Shown here: positions 8,138 through 17,351 of the stretch, one piece after another | Numbering within the stretch: position 1 is the stretch's first letter | Layout of the letters: the number at the start of each line of letters is the position of its first letter | Assembly (NCBI RefSeq): GCF_000013745.1 | Contig: NC_007925.1 | Location: forward strand, 1,922,001 to 1,986,000 | Length of the DNA: 64,000 bases | Source of the DNA: Rhodopseudomonas_A palustris_F | GTDB taxonomy: Bacteria > Pseudomonadota > Alphaproteobacteria > Rhizobiales > Xanthobacteraceae | Direction: 5' to 3' | The notes under the pieces: generated by a model | Database searches by the model: none | The model's input: only the letters and a program-made list of their open reading frames with translations | Told to the model about the DNA's origin: nothing | Program-made: the position numbers and the translations under genes

Positions 8138-8775
8138 CGGACCGCAACCGCAAGCCCGCGCGCCACGCCGCCGAGGCCGCGCGGTCCGCTGCGACAGCGG
8201 AGGCCGGCGAGGCGATCGACGGCTTTCGCGCCCGGCATCTGGAACTGGCGCGCCGCGAGGTGATGACCGCAGCGGGGTTGTCCAAGGTGACGGTGAACGA
8301 CGGCGAGAGCCCGCTGGCCTGGCTCGCCCGCCGCAAGGGCCGCGACGGCCGCGCCATGATCACGCCGACGCAATTCATCGCCGGCGAAAAGCTGCGCGCC
8401 GATTTCACCCGCGGGCAATTGACGCCGCGGGTGACATCGAACTGGGATGCGCCGAGCGGACGGCAGCGTGCCGCGGGCGGCGGCGGCGGCGAGATGACCG
8501 ATGTGGTGATCGCGTCGCGGCAGCGGCTGCGCGCGGCGCTGCAGGCTTGCGGGCCGGAATTCGCCGGGCTGCTGATGGACGTGTGCTGTTTTCTGCGCGG
8601 CCTCGAAGAGGTCGAGAGCCAACGTGGCTGGCCGTCGCGCTCAGCCAAGGTGGTGCTGCAACTGGCGCTGGATCGGCTGGCGCGGCACTACGGCCTCGAC
8701 GACCAGGCCACCGGCGCCGCCGCGGCGCGGCTGCGCAGTTGGATGGCCGACGACGCCGGTTTCAGCGCCGGCTGA
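8134..8775 (+). CDS. DUF6456 domain protein
   Basis: 213 residues, starting inside the end of the DnaA-like gene (8134-8137 overlap). The N-terminal third is basic and probably flexible. The DUF6456 core covers about residues 60-205, with SPLAWLARRKGRDGR and ISxxQFxAGExLRxDF-type spacing, and a C-terminal helical part (LQLALDRLARHYGL). The domain resembles helical DNA-associated regulators, but no activity is established. Its stop abuts the stop of the convergent sufE gene at 8776. Confidence 0.85.
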   Translation: MTDRNRKPARHAAEAARSAATAEAGEAIDGFRARHLELARREVMTAAGLSKVTVNDGESPLAWLARRKGRDGRAMITPTQFIAGEKLRADFTRGQLTPRVTSNWDAPSGRQRAAGGGGGEMTDVVIASRQRLRAALQACGPEFAGLLMDVCCFLRGLEEVESQRGWPSRSAKVVLQLALDRLARHYGLDDQATGAAAARLRSWMADDAGFSAG

Positions 8776-9204
8776 TCAGGTGGAGGCGGCGAGGGTGTCG
8801 CGGGCGTCGTGGCGGATCCGCTCGACCATCGAACGCAATCCGTTGGAGCGTTGCGGCGTCAGATGTTCGCGGAAGCCGAGTTCGTCGAACACCGCGAGCG
8901 GCTCGGCGGCGAGGATATCCTGCGGCGAGCGACCCGACACCAGCGTCAGCAGAATCGCGATCAGGCCGCGCACGATATGCGCGTCGCTGTCGCCGAGGTA
9001 GCTGAGCTTCGGTTCGCCATTGGCGTCGCGCTCGAGCTTGCGCGACAGCCAGACTTGGCTGGCGCAGCCGGAGACTTTGTTGGCGGCGTTGTGTTCGGAT
9101 TCCGGCATCGGCTGCAGCATGCGGCCGAGTTCGATGACGTAGCGATAGCGGTCGTCCCATTCATCGAGCAGTGCGAAATTCTCTCGGATCTCGTCGATCG
9201 TCAT
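8776..9204 (-). CDS. sufE: SufE family cysteine desulfurase activator
   Basis: 142 residues, normal SufE length. Cys47 in NKVSGCASQVWL is the sulfur-accepting cysteine that takes persulfide from SufS and passes it to the SufBCD scaffold during iron-sulfur cluster assembly. The segment GLIAILLTLVSGRSPQDIL is also typical. I chose the ATG at 9204 (MTIDEIRENF), which is where the family begins; an upstream in-frame start at 9270 adds 22 non-conserved residues. The gene lies away from any visible suf operon. Confidence 0.92.
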   Translation of the reverse strand: MTIDEIRENFALLDEWDDRYRYVIELGRMLQPMPESEHNAANKVSGCASQVWLSRKLERDANGEPKLSYLGDSDAHIVRGLIAILLTLVSGRSPQDILAAEPLAVFDELGFREHLTPQRSNGLRSMVERIRHDARDTLAAST

Positions 9205-9433
9205 CGCGTCGTGTCCATTCAGCTGCGGCCGCTCGCCGTTCCGCAGCTGAGCCACAGCGCGCGCGAGCATGGAACCCGACAGATATATGGGATCGCGCGG
9301 CCTCGAAAGCGATATCGACGGCGAGCGGCGAAATTGCGCCTTGGCGGGAACCGGGCGGCCATGCGGCTGCGCGATCGGGAGGCCAGTGGCTCGCGCCGCG
9401 GGCAGCTTGCGGCGCGGCTGGGCGGCGGATGCT

Positions 9434-9844
9434 CTAATTGGCGGCAGTGGTTTCGGGCGGCGACAACCGCCATTCCGTCACCAGATCGTCCGGCGCCAGC
9501 GTGTCCTGGTGCGTTTCGTCGGCGCTCGCCACGGCGTTGATCGAGCCGGTGTGGTCGTTGCCGCGCTTGTCGTCGTTGCCGCGCTTCTCGATGATGATCT
9601 GGTAGATCTTGCGCGCGCCTTCGGTGGCGCGCTGGCCAATCACGGTGGCGGCCTGGCCGCCGATCTCGCAGGCGGCAGGCTGCCGCTTGCAGAACTGGCT
9701 CATGTCGGACACCGCGGCGCTCGCGGCGGTCACCGCCTCGGAGGCGCCGAGCTGCGGCAGCTTGTCAGACTCAGGTGTCTTCTCTCTTGGCAGCAGCACG
9801 AGCACCAGCCCGAGCCAGAACGCCATACGAAGCAGGAAAAACAT
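9434..9844 (-). CDS. DUF5330 protein, single-pass membrane protein
   Basis: 136 residues. An N-terminal hydrophobic helix (MFFLLRMAFWLGLVLVLLP) acts as signal anchor. A cysteine-containing segment (FCKRQPAACEIG) and the helical stretch GARKIYQIIIEKRG follow; this layout is that of DUF5330 proteins of Bradyrhizobium relatives. Function is unknown, probably at the periplasmic face. A GTG at 9868 would add eight residues. Confidence 0.8.
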   Translation of the reverse strand: MFFLLRMAFWLGLVLVLLPREKTPESDKLPQLGASEAVTAASAAVSDMSQFCKRQPAACEIGGQAATVIGQRATEGARKIYQIIIEKRGNDDKRGNDHTGSINAVASADETHQDTLAPDDLVTEWRLSPPETTAAN

Positions 9845-10253
9845 CACGCGACCCCGTCGACCAATCACCCCGTTGCGATTGTCCTCGCAATCGACGCGAA
9901 GTTAGCAGGCGTCGCTGAATGGCTGGTGAGTCGGATGCTTCAAATTGTCGGCAAATCCAGCAGTTCCGCATTCGATTCAAAATTGGCGTAAATTTTCCAT
10001 TGCTGCTGCGTCGTCGCAGCTACGCGGCATGCACCAATTCGAAACCATGTTGGCGCCGCGGTGGAAACCTGTCGTTCACCATCCGCGCCGAATGGACCGC
10101 TCATCGCGCATCAAACTGAGCACAACCGGCGTTGCCTCGCGAGCGCAGGGTGTGCCTTAGCGTTCGCTTAATTTAGGTCTGACACTTTGGCGCAAACGAT
10201 AAGGGGGCGTTCCGGCGCGTCAGTCGTGACGAGCAAGCCGAGGCGCAAGCAAC
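9845..10253. promoter_or_regulatory. Intergenic region with a CtrA-like half-degenerate box
   Basis: The gap between the divergent DUF5330 and histidine kinase genes contains TTAG-N7-TTAA at 10157-10171, one base from the CtrA consensus TTAA-N7-TTAA and about 83 bases before the kinase start. Nothing else in the gap looks like a gene. Confidence 0.4.
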
Positions 10254-12084
<1,831 letters not shown>

Positions 12085-12092
<8 letters not shown>

Positions 12093-12798
12093 GAAAGCCG
12101 ACAGAAACGACAATCAAATTCCTCGTCGCGGCCGCGCGGTCGCAATCGACGCCGAACAGGAACGCGGCTTGACGATGCGGCTGTTGCTGCACAGCCCGAA
12201 GGATTTGGTCGCGGCGATGTTCGCGTCGGCGGCGGTGATCGCCATCATCACCAACGCGCTGTTCATGCAGGCAGGCCGGCATCCGTCGCCGATGTTCGGC
12301 AGCAGCATGACGGCGCCGAGCCTGCCGCCCTCGGTCGCAAATCTGCTGCCGCGTCCGCGCCCGGCTGACGCCGCCGGCCGCTTGGCTGAACCGCGCCCCA
12401 ACGAGTTGAAGGCCGCCGAACGAGCGGAGGCGAAATCCGCCGACGGCCGTGCGGTGGATCTGTTCGCCAGCCCGACCAAGACCACAGCGCCGGTATCGAC
12501 CGCGACGCCCGCCGCGGCCGCCGCTTCGGCGGTGCCGCGCCCCCCGGCGCCGGTGCCGGCAGCAACCCGTAGCGATCCGCTCGGCGATCTGATCACCTCG
12601 TCGCGCCGCATCGCGCAGGTGCAGCGCGCGCTGACCGAATATGGCTACGGCCAATTGAAGCCGACCGGCACCGTCGGCTCCGACACCCAGGCGGCGATCC
12701 AGAAATTCGAGCGCGACCGCAAGATCCCGGTCACCGGGCAGATCTCGGATCGTCTGGTGCGCGAATTGTCGGCGATGACCGGCCGGCCGATCGAGTAG
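12085..12798 (+). CDS. Membrane-anchored peptidoglycan-binding domain protein
   Basis: 237 residues. A hydrophobic helix at about 42-62 anchors it. An Ala/Pro-rich linker follows, and a C-terminal PG_binding_1 domain (about 170-232, with VQRALTEYGYG, DTQAAIQKFERD and PVTGQISDRLV) closes it. The domain would sit in the periplasm and touch the cell wall. The GTG start lies inside the kinase gene, so the two are coupled and may sense or mark envelope position together. An internal ATG at 12175 is an alternative start. Confidence 0.85.
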
Positions 12799-12835
12799 CA
12801 TTGCCGCGCCGGCGCAACACCCGTAACGTCGTTCC

Positions 12836-13180
12836 ATGAGATTGAAGAGCAGCATTTGGGTGGCGGCGTATTTGCGCCGCTGCCAGACCGAAGGCGTGTT
12901 CGGCGCGGTGCGTCGGCGCGGCGCGGAGGAGGCCGGCGCGGTGTTCGTCAAGCTGGCGCTGCTGAACGGCAACGCCATGCTGTTCACCCCGGCGCCGCAA
13001 ACCGCCTATGACGACAGCCGGCCGATCGAGCGGGTGTTTGCCGCCGCGACGCCGGCGCCGGTGGCCGAGCAGGCGGTCGAAGACCGGCTGACCCGCGAGA
13101 TCAAGTTCGATCCCGACGTCTGGATCGTCGAGATCGAGGACAAGGCCGGACGGCACTTCCTCGATCTGGCGAAGGGCTAG
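12836..13180 (+). CDS. DUF1491 family protein
   Basis: 114 residues, full length for the family. Typical segments are VAAYLRRCQTEGVFGAV, GAVFVKLALLNGNAMLF and the end DPDVWIVEIEDKAGRHFLD. It is a small soluble alphaproteobacterial protein of unknown role. It begins 37 bases after the peptidoglycan-binding gene and may belong to the same transcript. Confidence 0.88.
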   Translation: MRLKSSIWVAAYLRRCQTEGVFGAVRRRGAEEAGAVFVKLALLNGNAMLFTPAPQTAYDDSRPIERVFAAATPAPVAEQAVEDRLTREIKFDPDVWIVEIEDKAGRHFLDLAKG

Positions 13181-13266
13181 CGATCTGCCAAAGGCAGAGC
13201 TGTTGCGCCCTGCCGAAGCAACGCCGGATATTCAAATCGGGTCGCTGCGCATTTTCCTAACGCGCC

Positions 13267-13396
13267 GTCATTCCGGGGCGCGAGCAGCGAAGCTGCGAGC
13301 GCCCCCGGAATCTCGCGACCGGGTTGCAGGTCTCTTGAACGCGCGGCAGATTCCGGGTTCGCTCGTTCTGACGAACTCGCGCCCCGGAATGACGAC
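13267..13396. repeat. Palindromic intergenic repeat (GTCATTCCGGGGCGCGAG family)
   Basis: The element begins GTCATTCCGGGGCGCGAG and ends with its reverse complement-like CTCGCGCCCCGGAATGAC. Internal CCCGGAATCT and GATTCCGGG half-units lie between. The same type occurs at 39073-39192. It sits between convergent genes and can fold into a long cruciform or act as a bidirectional transcription stop. Confidence 0.75.
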
Positions 13397-13450
13397 GTTA
13401 CCCTTGGGGCGACGTCGGATCAGGTCAAAGTGAACCACTTCACCGTGCGC

Positions 13451-14416
13451 TTACTTCGACGAGCTACGCGCCGCCGCCACGCCGGGCTGCTGCAGCGGCC
13501 GCGGCTGCGGCTGCGCGGCGCGGGCGCGTTGGCGTTCGTCCTCGTACAGCGCCGGGCGATACTTCGCGCGGGTGACCGCGACCGCGGTGCCGCGCCATGC
13601 CGCCAGCATGATCAACGCCGCGCGTTCGCTGAGGTTGTCGTACAGCCGCGACAGCCGGTACACCCGGTTGACCGAAGCGCCCAGCGTCGGATCGAGGAAC
13701 ATCAGCACGCGCTCGAACACCTCGCCGGGCATCGCCAGCGCTTTGGCGGCGCAGGCCATCGGCTCGCCGCCCGGATCGTTGACCACCTGGGTCGCAACGC
13801 GAAACGGCAGGATCAGCGCGTCGCCGAGTTCGCGGGTGAAACTATCGGTATCGGCGGCGTAGGCCGCGTTTTCCAGGGTCTGGATCGCCCGCGCGGCGCG
13901 CACGCTGTAGATCCGCGCCGCCGGCCGCAACGGCGTATCGGCGAGATTGTGCAGTATCCGCGCGCGCTCGTTGGCGTTGGCGGCGAAGAACATGTCGTTG
14001 ATCTGCGCGGCGTCGTTCGGCTGCATCGTCAGCTGCGCCGTCAGCCGCTGCTCGGCGGCGCTCGGCGGCCGCGGCTCCGGCACCAGCGGCGGCGAGACGG
14101 TCTGCGCGATGGCGCGGGCCAGCGGCAGCTCGTCCCGATCGACCGGCAGCAGCCCCAGCCGCTGGGCGATCGGCCTCGGCGTGTGCGGATAGATCGACAG
14201 CCGGGCGCGCACCGCAGCGCGCGTCGTATCGTCGACCTGATCGATCAGCCGCGAGGTCAGCTCGACGAACTGACGTTCCTCATCCGCGCTATGCACGCTG
14301 GTCTGCACGTACAGATCGGTCAGCACCCGCAACAGCGTCGGACGAATGTCGACGCCTTCGCGGCGCGACAACGTCATCAGTCCGTCGAAACCGGGAAACA
14401 TCGGAGGTGCGGTCAT
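13451..14416 (-). CDS. DUF2336 domain protein
   Basis: 321 residues and almost entirely alpha-helical, with the DUF2336 region at about 25-290 (SRREGVDIRPTLLRVLTDLY, ERARILHNLADTPLRPA). Such helical-repeat proteins are common in Bradyrhizobium relatives and their function is unknown. ATG 14416 begins the conserved part; a TTG at 14452 is an alternative. A full TTAA-N7-TTAA box lies 52-66 bases upstream, which suggests control by CtrA. Confidence 0.85.
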   Translation of the reverse strand: MTAPPMFPGFDGLMTLSRREGVDIRPTLLRVLTDLYVQTSVHSADEERQFVELTSRLIDQVDDTTRAAVRARLSIYPHTPRPIAQRLGLLPVDRDELPLARAIAQTVSPPLVPEPRPPSAAEQRLTAQLTMQPNDAAQINDMFFAANANERARILHNLADTPLRPAARIYSVRAARAIQTLENAAYAADTDSFTRELGDALILPFRVATQVVNDPGGEPMACAAKALAMPGEVFERVLMFLDPTLGASVNRVYRLSRLYDNLSERAALIMLAAWRGTAVAVTRAKYRPALYEDERQRARAAQPQPRPLQQPGVAAARSSSK

Positions 14417-14467
14417 GTCAACGCTACGCGTGATGGGATGAATTTGATTCAACCTATCCCGGTTGCT

Positions 14468-14482
14468 TTAACAGCGCGTTAA
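14468..14482 (-). promoter_or_regulatory. CtrA-type binding site before the DUF2336 gene
   Basis: TTAA-CAGCGCG-TTAA matches the CtrA half-site spacing (TTAA-N7-TTAA). It is placed 52-66 bases before the DUF2336 start on the minus strand, a usual promoter position. Confidence 0.55.
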
Positions 14483-14614
14483 GGGCAACGCTTCGTTAAC
14501 CCCTAACCCGTCTCCAGCAACGCGTGCGGCGCGATGCCGACGCGCTCCAGCGCCGATCGCCGCACCAGGGGGCCGGCAATCGGCGCTGCGATGAGCGATG
14601 AGCTAAGTGCCGGC

Positions 14615-14878
14615 TCAGTCGTCCAGCTTCTCGTTGGTGATGGCGCCGGTCTTCGGATCGGCGTGGAAGTCCATCTTCTTGCCGTTCTTGACGCCTTCGC
14701 CTTCCCAGCGGCCGTCGTCGGCCTTCAAGTCGGTGATTTGCGTATAGCCGGACTGCATCAGCTTCTGCTTGACCTGTTCGGCCGGCATCCAGTCCGCGCC
14801 GGGCTGCTCGGCCCGCGCCGCCGTGGCCGATCCGGCTGCGATCAGTCCTGCTAGCGTCGCCGCGACGATCCAGTTCAT
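14615..14878 (-). CDS. Secreted PepSY domain protein
   Basis: 87 residues. A signal peptide (MNWIVAATLAGLIAAGSATAA) is followed by one PepSY unit with KLMQSGYTQITDLKADDGRWE and DPKTGAITNEKLDD. PepSY proteins are periplasmic and often modulate proteases or bind metal or other ligands. AGGGAGA sits six bases before ATG 14878. The longer open frame upstream has no family similarity. Confidence 0.88.
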   Translation of the reverse strand: MNWIVAATLAGLIAAGSATAARAEQPGADWMPAEQVKQKLMQSGYTQITDLKADDGRWEGEGVKNGKKMDFHADPKTGAITNEKLDD

Positions 14879-15025
14879 GTCGGTCTCCCTGTTGTTATTC
14901 GGGACATGATGTCCATGGCTGACAGCCACGGGTGAAAACCGGGCCCGGACGGCAACGTTCCGGAGAACGGGGCCGGGCGGGCGCGGCGAATCCACGCAAC
15001 CGAGGCGTGCGACGACCGGTTGGTG

Positions 15026-15041
15026 TTAAGACGCCATTAAC
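15026..15041 (+). promoter_or_regulatory. Perfect CtrA-type binding site
   Basis: TTAA-GACGCCA-TTAAC is an exact match to the CtrA consensus TTAA-N7-TTAAC. It lies 65-80 bases upstream of the small gene at 15106 and oriented toward it. It suggests cell-cycle control of the small protein and the coupled lipoprotein. Confidence 0.65.
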
Positions 15042-15105
15042 CATGCCTGTTCTTAATGACCGTGCGCCGGCCAAATCACCAGGAAAGGGCGCGGAAAGAA
15101 CTGAC

Positions 15106-15309
15106 ATGGGCACGATCATTGCATTTCCAGCGGAAGCGACATCGCGACGGCTGGGTTCAACCATGGCCGTGGCTCCGCGCGACACAGAAGCGACGGTGCT
15201 GATCCTTCCGGTGGTCCGGATCGAGCGTCACAGCGAGACCACGGACGGCGGCGGGCCGGAACAGGGAGCGGCGCCGGGACGGCGCCGGCGGCGCCGCGCA
15301 CGTTCGTGA
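15106..15309 (+). CDS. Small hypothetical protein, basic C-terminus
   Basis: 67 residues from ATG 15106, which has GGAAAG at proper distance. The N-terminus reads MGTIIAFPAEATSRR, a start seen in small Bradyrhizobium-group proteins of unknown role. The C-terminus is a run of Arg residues. Its TGA overlaps the GTG of the lipoprotein gene, so the pair is coupled. A CtrA box precedes it. Confidence 0.6.
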   Translation: MGTIIAFPAEATSRRLGSTMAVAPRDTEATVLILPVVRIERHSETTDGGGPEQGAAPGRRRRRRARS

Positions 15310-16106
15310 TTCGAGCGGATGCGATGTTCAGGCCGCGATCCGCGATGGCTGTGAGTTCCAAAGGCGTGGCGTTACGGTTGCTGACGGGAGCGTTGTTGAC
15401 GGCGACGTTGTGCGGCTGCAGCGGCGGCGATTTCGGCCGCACCCGCGAAGACATGCGCAGCGACGATATGCATCGTTGGCTTGGCACCGAAGTCACCGGC
15501 AGCGTCGGGCTGCGCGCCTCCGAATTCCAATTGACCGACAACGAACGGTCGCTGCGCGACTTCGCCTATCCGTTGATCGAGCCGCCGCATTCGCGCCCGG
15601 CCTGGAAGAGCGTGTTCGGCGACTACAGTGCGATCGCCTCGCCGTGGCGGCAGACCCCGGTGTTCGACCGCACCGCCTATGGCCGGATGCTGATCGACGA
15701 GCCGCATCGTTCGCACACCTCGCGCTACGCCCAACTGATGGACGACGTGCGCAACGATCTGTTGCGGCTCGACCCGTTCCAATCCAGCGGCGCCAAGGTC
15801 GTCGAGCTCGACAAGAAGCGCAACGCCAGCCTGAAATTCATCTCCGACCTGTCGGCGCGCGAGCGCGCCGACGCGGTGGCGCGGATGGAAGAGAACGCGC
15901 TGATCGTGCAGTGGGTGCAGCAATCCCTGCATCGCCGGGTGGCGTCGTATCGCTGGGCGCTGGAGCGGCTGGTGCTGCAGGCCCCCGATGGTCTCGCCGC
16001 CGACGCCGATCGGCTGATCAACGAACTCGAGGCCAATGCCAACGCGCCGTCGGCGTGGGGGCCGCAGCAGCGCGGCGTCGGCGTGGCGCTCAGCGTGCGC
16101 GGCTGA
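15306..16106 (+). CDS. Putative lipoprotein of unknown function
   Basis: 266 residues. A signal sequence with a lipobox-like end (TGALLTATLCGCSGG, candidate lipidated Cys38) points to a lipoprotein. The rest is soluble and helical, with PHSRPAWKSVFGDY, HRSHTSRYAQLMDDV and a helical C-terminal half (ALIVQWVQQSLHRR). No known domain is recognised. The GTG start overlaps the upstream stop; an ATG at 15324 is an alternative. It probably shares the CtrA-controlled promoter of the small gene. Confidence 0.75.
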   Translation: MIRADAMFRPRSAMAVSSKGVALRLLTGALLTATLCGCSGGDFGRTREDMRSDDMHRWLGTEVTGSVGLRASEFQLTDNERSLRDFAYPLIEPPHSRPAWKSVFGDYSAIASPWRQTPVFDRTAYGRMLIDEPHRSHTSRYAQLMDDVRNDLLRLDPFQSSGAKVVELDKKRNASLKFISDLSARERADAVARMEENALIVQWVQQSLHRRVASYRWALERLVLQAPDGLAADADRLINELEANANAPSAWGPQQRGVGVALSVRG

Positions 16107-16163
16107 ACTCCAGATTGAGCGTGACCCGGTCCGGAAATCGCGAGCCGCTTTCGGGATCGCGGG

Positions 16164-16742
16164 TTATTTCCTCGGCCGTTGCGCGGTCGCCACCGGCTCG
16201 GTCTGCACCTTGCAGCTTGCTGCGGCGAGCGAGGCCTGCGCCTGCGGCATCAAGCCGGGCTCCGCGGCCAACGCCTTCAGCACAATCAACCCGGTGGCGC
16301 TCGGTGAATCGATGATCAGCCGGTCCGCCGAAGTGACGTCTTCTTCTTCCGGCAATTCGGCGTGCTGGGCTTCGGTCATCAGGTCGAGCTCGATCACCCG
16401 GCGCCCCGCCGAGCGGTCGTTGATCGCATAGTAGGCGATTTCGCCGCGGGTGTAGAACGACACCGAGGTATAGGACTGGCTGACCGGCACGGCGAGCTTG
16501 ATCGGGCCGCTCGACAGGTCGTAGCGGCAGATCGCGGTGGCGAATGCCGGGTCGAGATAGGGCATCGGCGCGTTGTTCGGCTCCGGCGCCGGCAACGGCG
16601 TGACGGCGTTGAGCTTGGTCATCGGCGTCAGCCGCGAATAGGCGTCCTGGGTGGCGATCCGCGGCAGCGCCAACACGCTGACCAGATGCACGATCGCGCC
16701 CAGCACCACGCCGCCGACCAGGGTGAACAGGATCCGGATCAT
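16164..16742 (-). CDS. DUF1254 domain protein, membrane-anchored
   Basis: 192 residues with an N-terminal hydrophobic helix (MIRILFTLVGGVVLGAIVHLV). A DUF1254-like region follows (DAYSRLTPMTKLNAVTPLP, DLSSGPIKLAVPVSQSYTSVSFYTR). It pairs with the DUF1214 gene: the ATG overlaps that gene's stop (ATGA, 16739-16742). In many bacteria DUF1254 and DUF1214 are fused in one protein; here they are split into two anchored proteins. The role is unknown. Confidence 0.85.
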   Translation of the reverse strand: MIRILFTLVGGVVLGAIVHLVSVLALPRIATQDAYSRLTPMTKLNAVTPLPAPEPNNAPMPYLDPAFATAICRYDLSSGPIKLAVPVSQSYTSVSFYTRGEIAYYAINDRSAGRRVIELDLMTEAQHAELPEEEDVTSADRLIIDSPSATGLIVLKALAAEPGLMPQAQASLAAASCKVQTEPVATAQRPRK

Positions 16743-17317
16743 GGGCAGCCCACCGTCTTGATGGCGGGCATCGGCGCGTCGCGCTGGGTCCGCGTCGCCA
16801 CGCCGACCGGGGTGTCGTACAGCCGCAGCATCAGGCTGTAGCGCTCGATCGCGCCGGTCGGCAGCCAGTTGCCGGCGCGGGCGCGCGAGGCGATCCGGAC
16901 TTCGAAGGCCCCATCCGAACTGCGCACGATCTCCTGGCTGGTGAAGCCGTAGCGTTGTAGCGAATTCGCCACTAACCGGCCTTTGGTGTCGTACAGCGTC
17001 AGCGTCCAAAACCGCGCCGCAGGCGTAACCCCGCTCACCACCACGTCGCAACGGCCGTCAAGCAGACGCTTGGCGTCGTCGGCGGTCGCGGTGAAGGCGA
17101 TGCCGTCGCCGGTGCCGATCGGCAATTCGCCGCTGCGCGCGATCGAGGCGCGGGCGTACGGATCGATGTCGGCGGTGCCGGTGCGCGGCCGCGCGGTCCA
17201 GGCGCCGATGGTCAAGGTGTTGAGATCGGTGCCGCGGGTCGCGGTCATCCACGTCGTGCCGACGCCGATGGCGGCCGCGATGATCAGCGCGATCAGGATG
17301 GAAAATGTCAGCCGCAC
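16739..17317 (-). CDS. DUF1214 domain protein, membrane-anchored
   Basis: 192 residues. The N-terminal helix (RLTFSILIALIIAAAIGVG) is followed by a DUF1214 domain whose C-terminal beta region includes FWTLTLYDTKGRLVAN, ARAGNWLPTGAIERYSLMLRLY and TPVG. The domain is thought to form a beta sandwich in the periplasm. The GTG start at 17317 fits the helix; upstream residues are non-conserved. It is transcribed with the DUF1254 partner. Confidence 0.85.
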   Translation of the reverse strand: MRLTFSILIALIIAAAIGVGTTWMTATRGTDLNTLTIGAWTARPRTGTADIDPYARASIARSGELPIGTGDGIAFTATADDAKRLLDGRCDVVVSGVTPAARFWTLTLYDTKGRLVANSLQRYGFTSQEIVRSSDGAFEVRIASRARAGNWLPTGAIERYSLMLRLYDTPVGVATRTQRDAPMPAIKTVGCP

Positions 17318-17351
17318 GTTCGGACCGTTTCTTGCCGCTTCACCGCAACAC

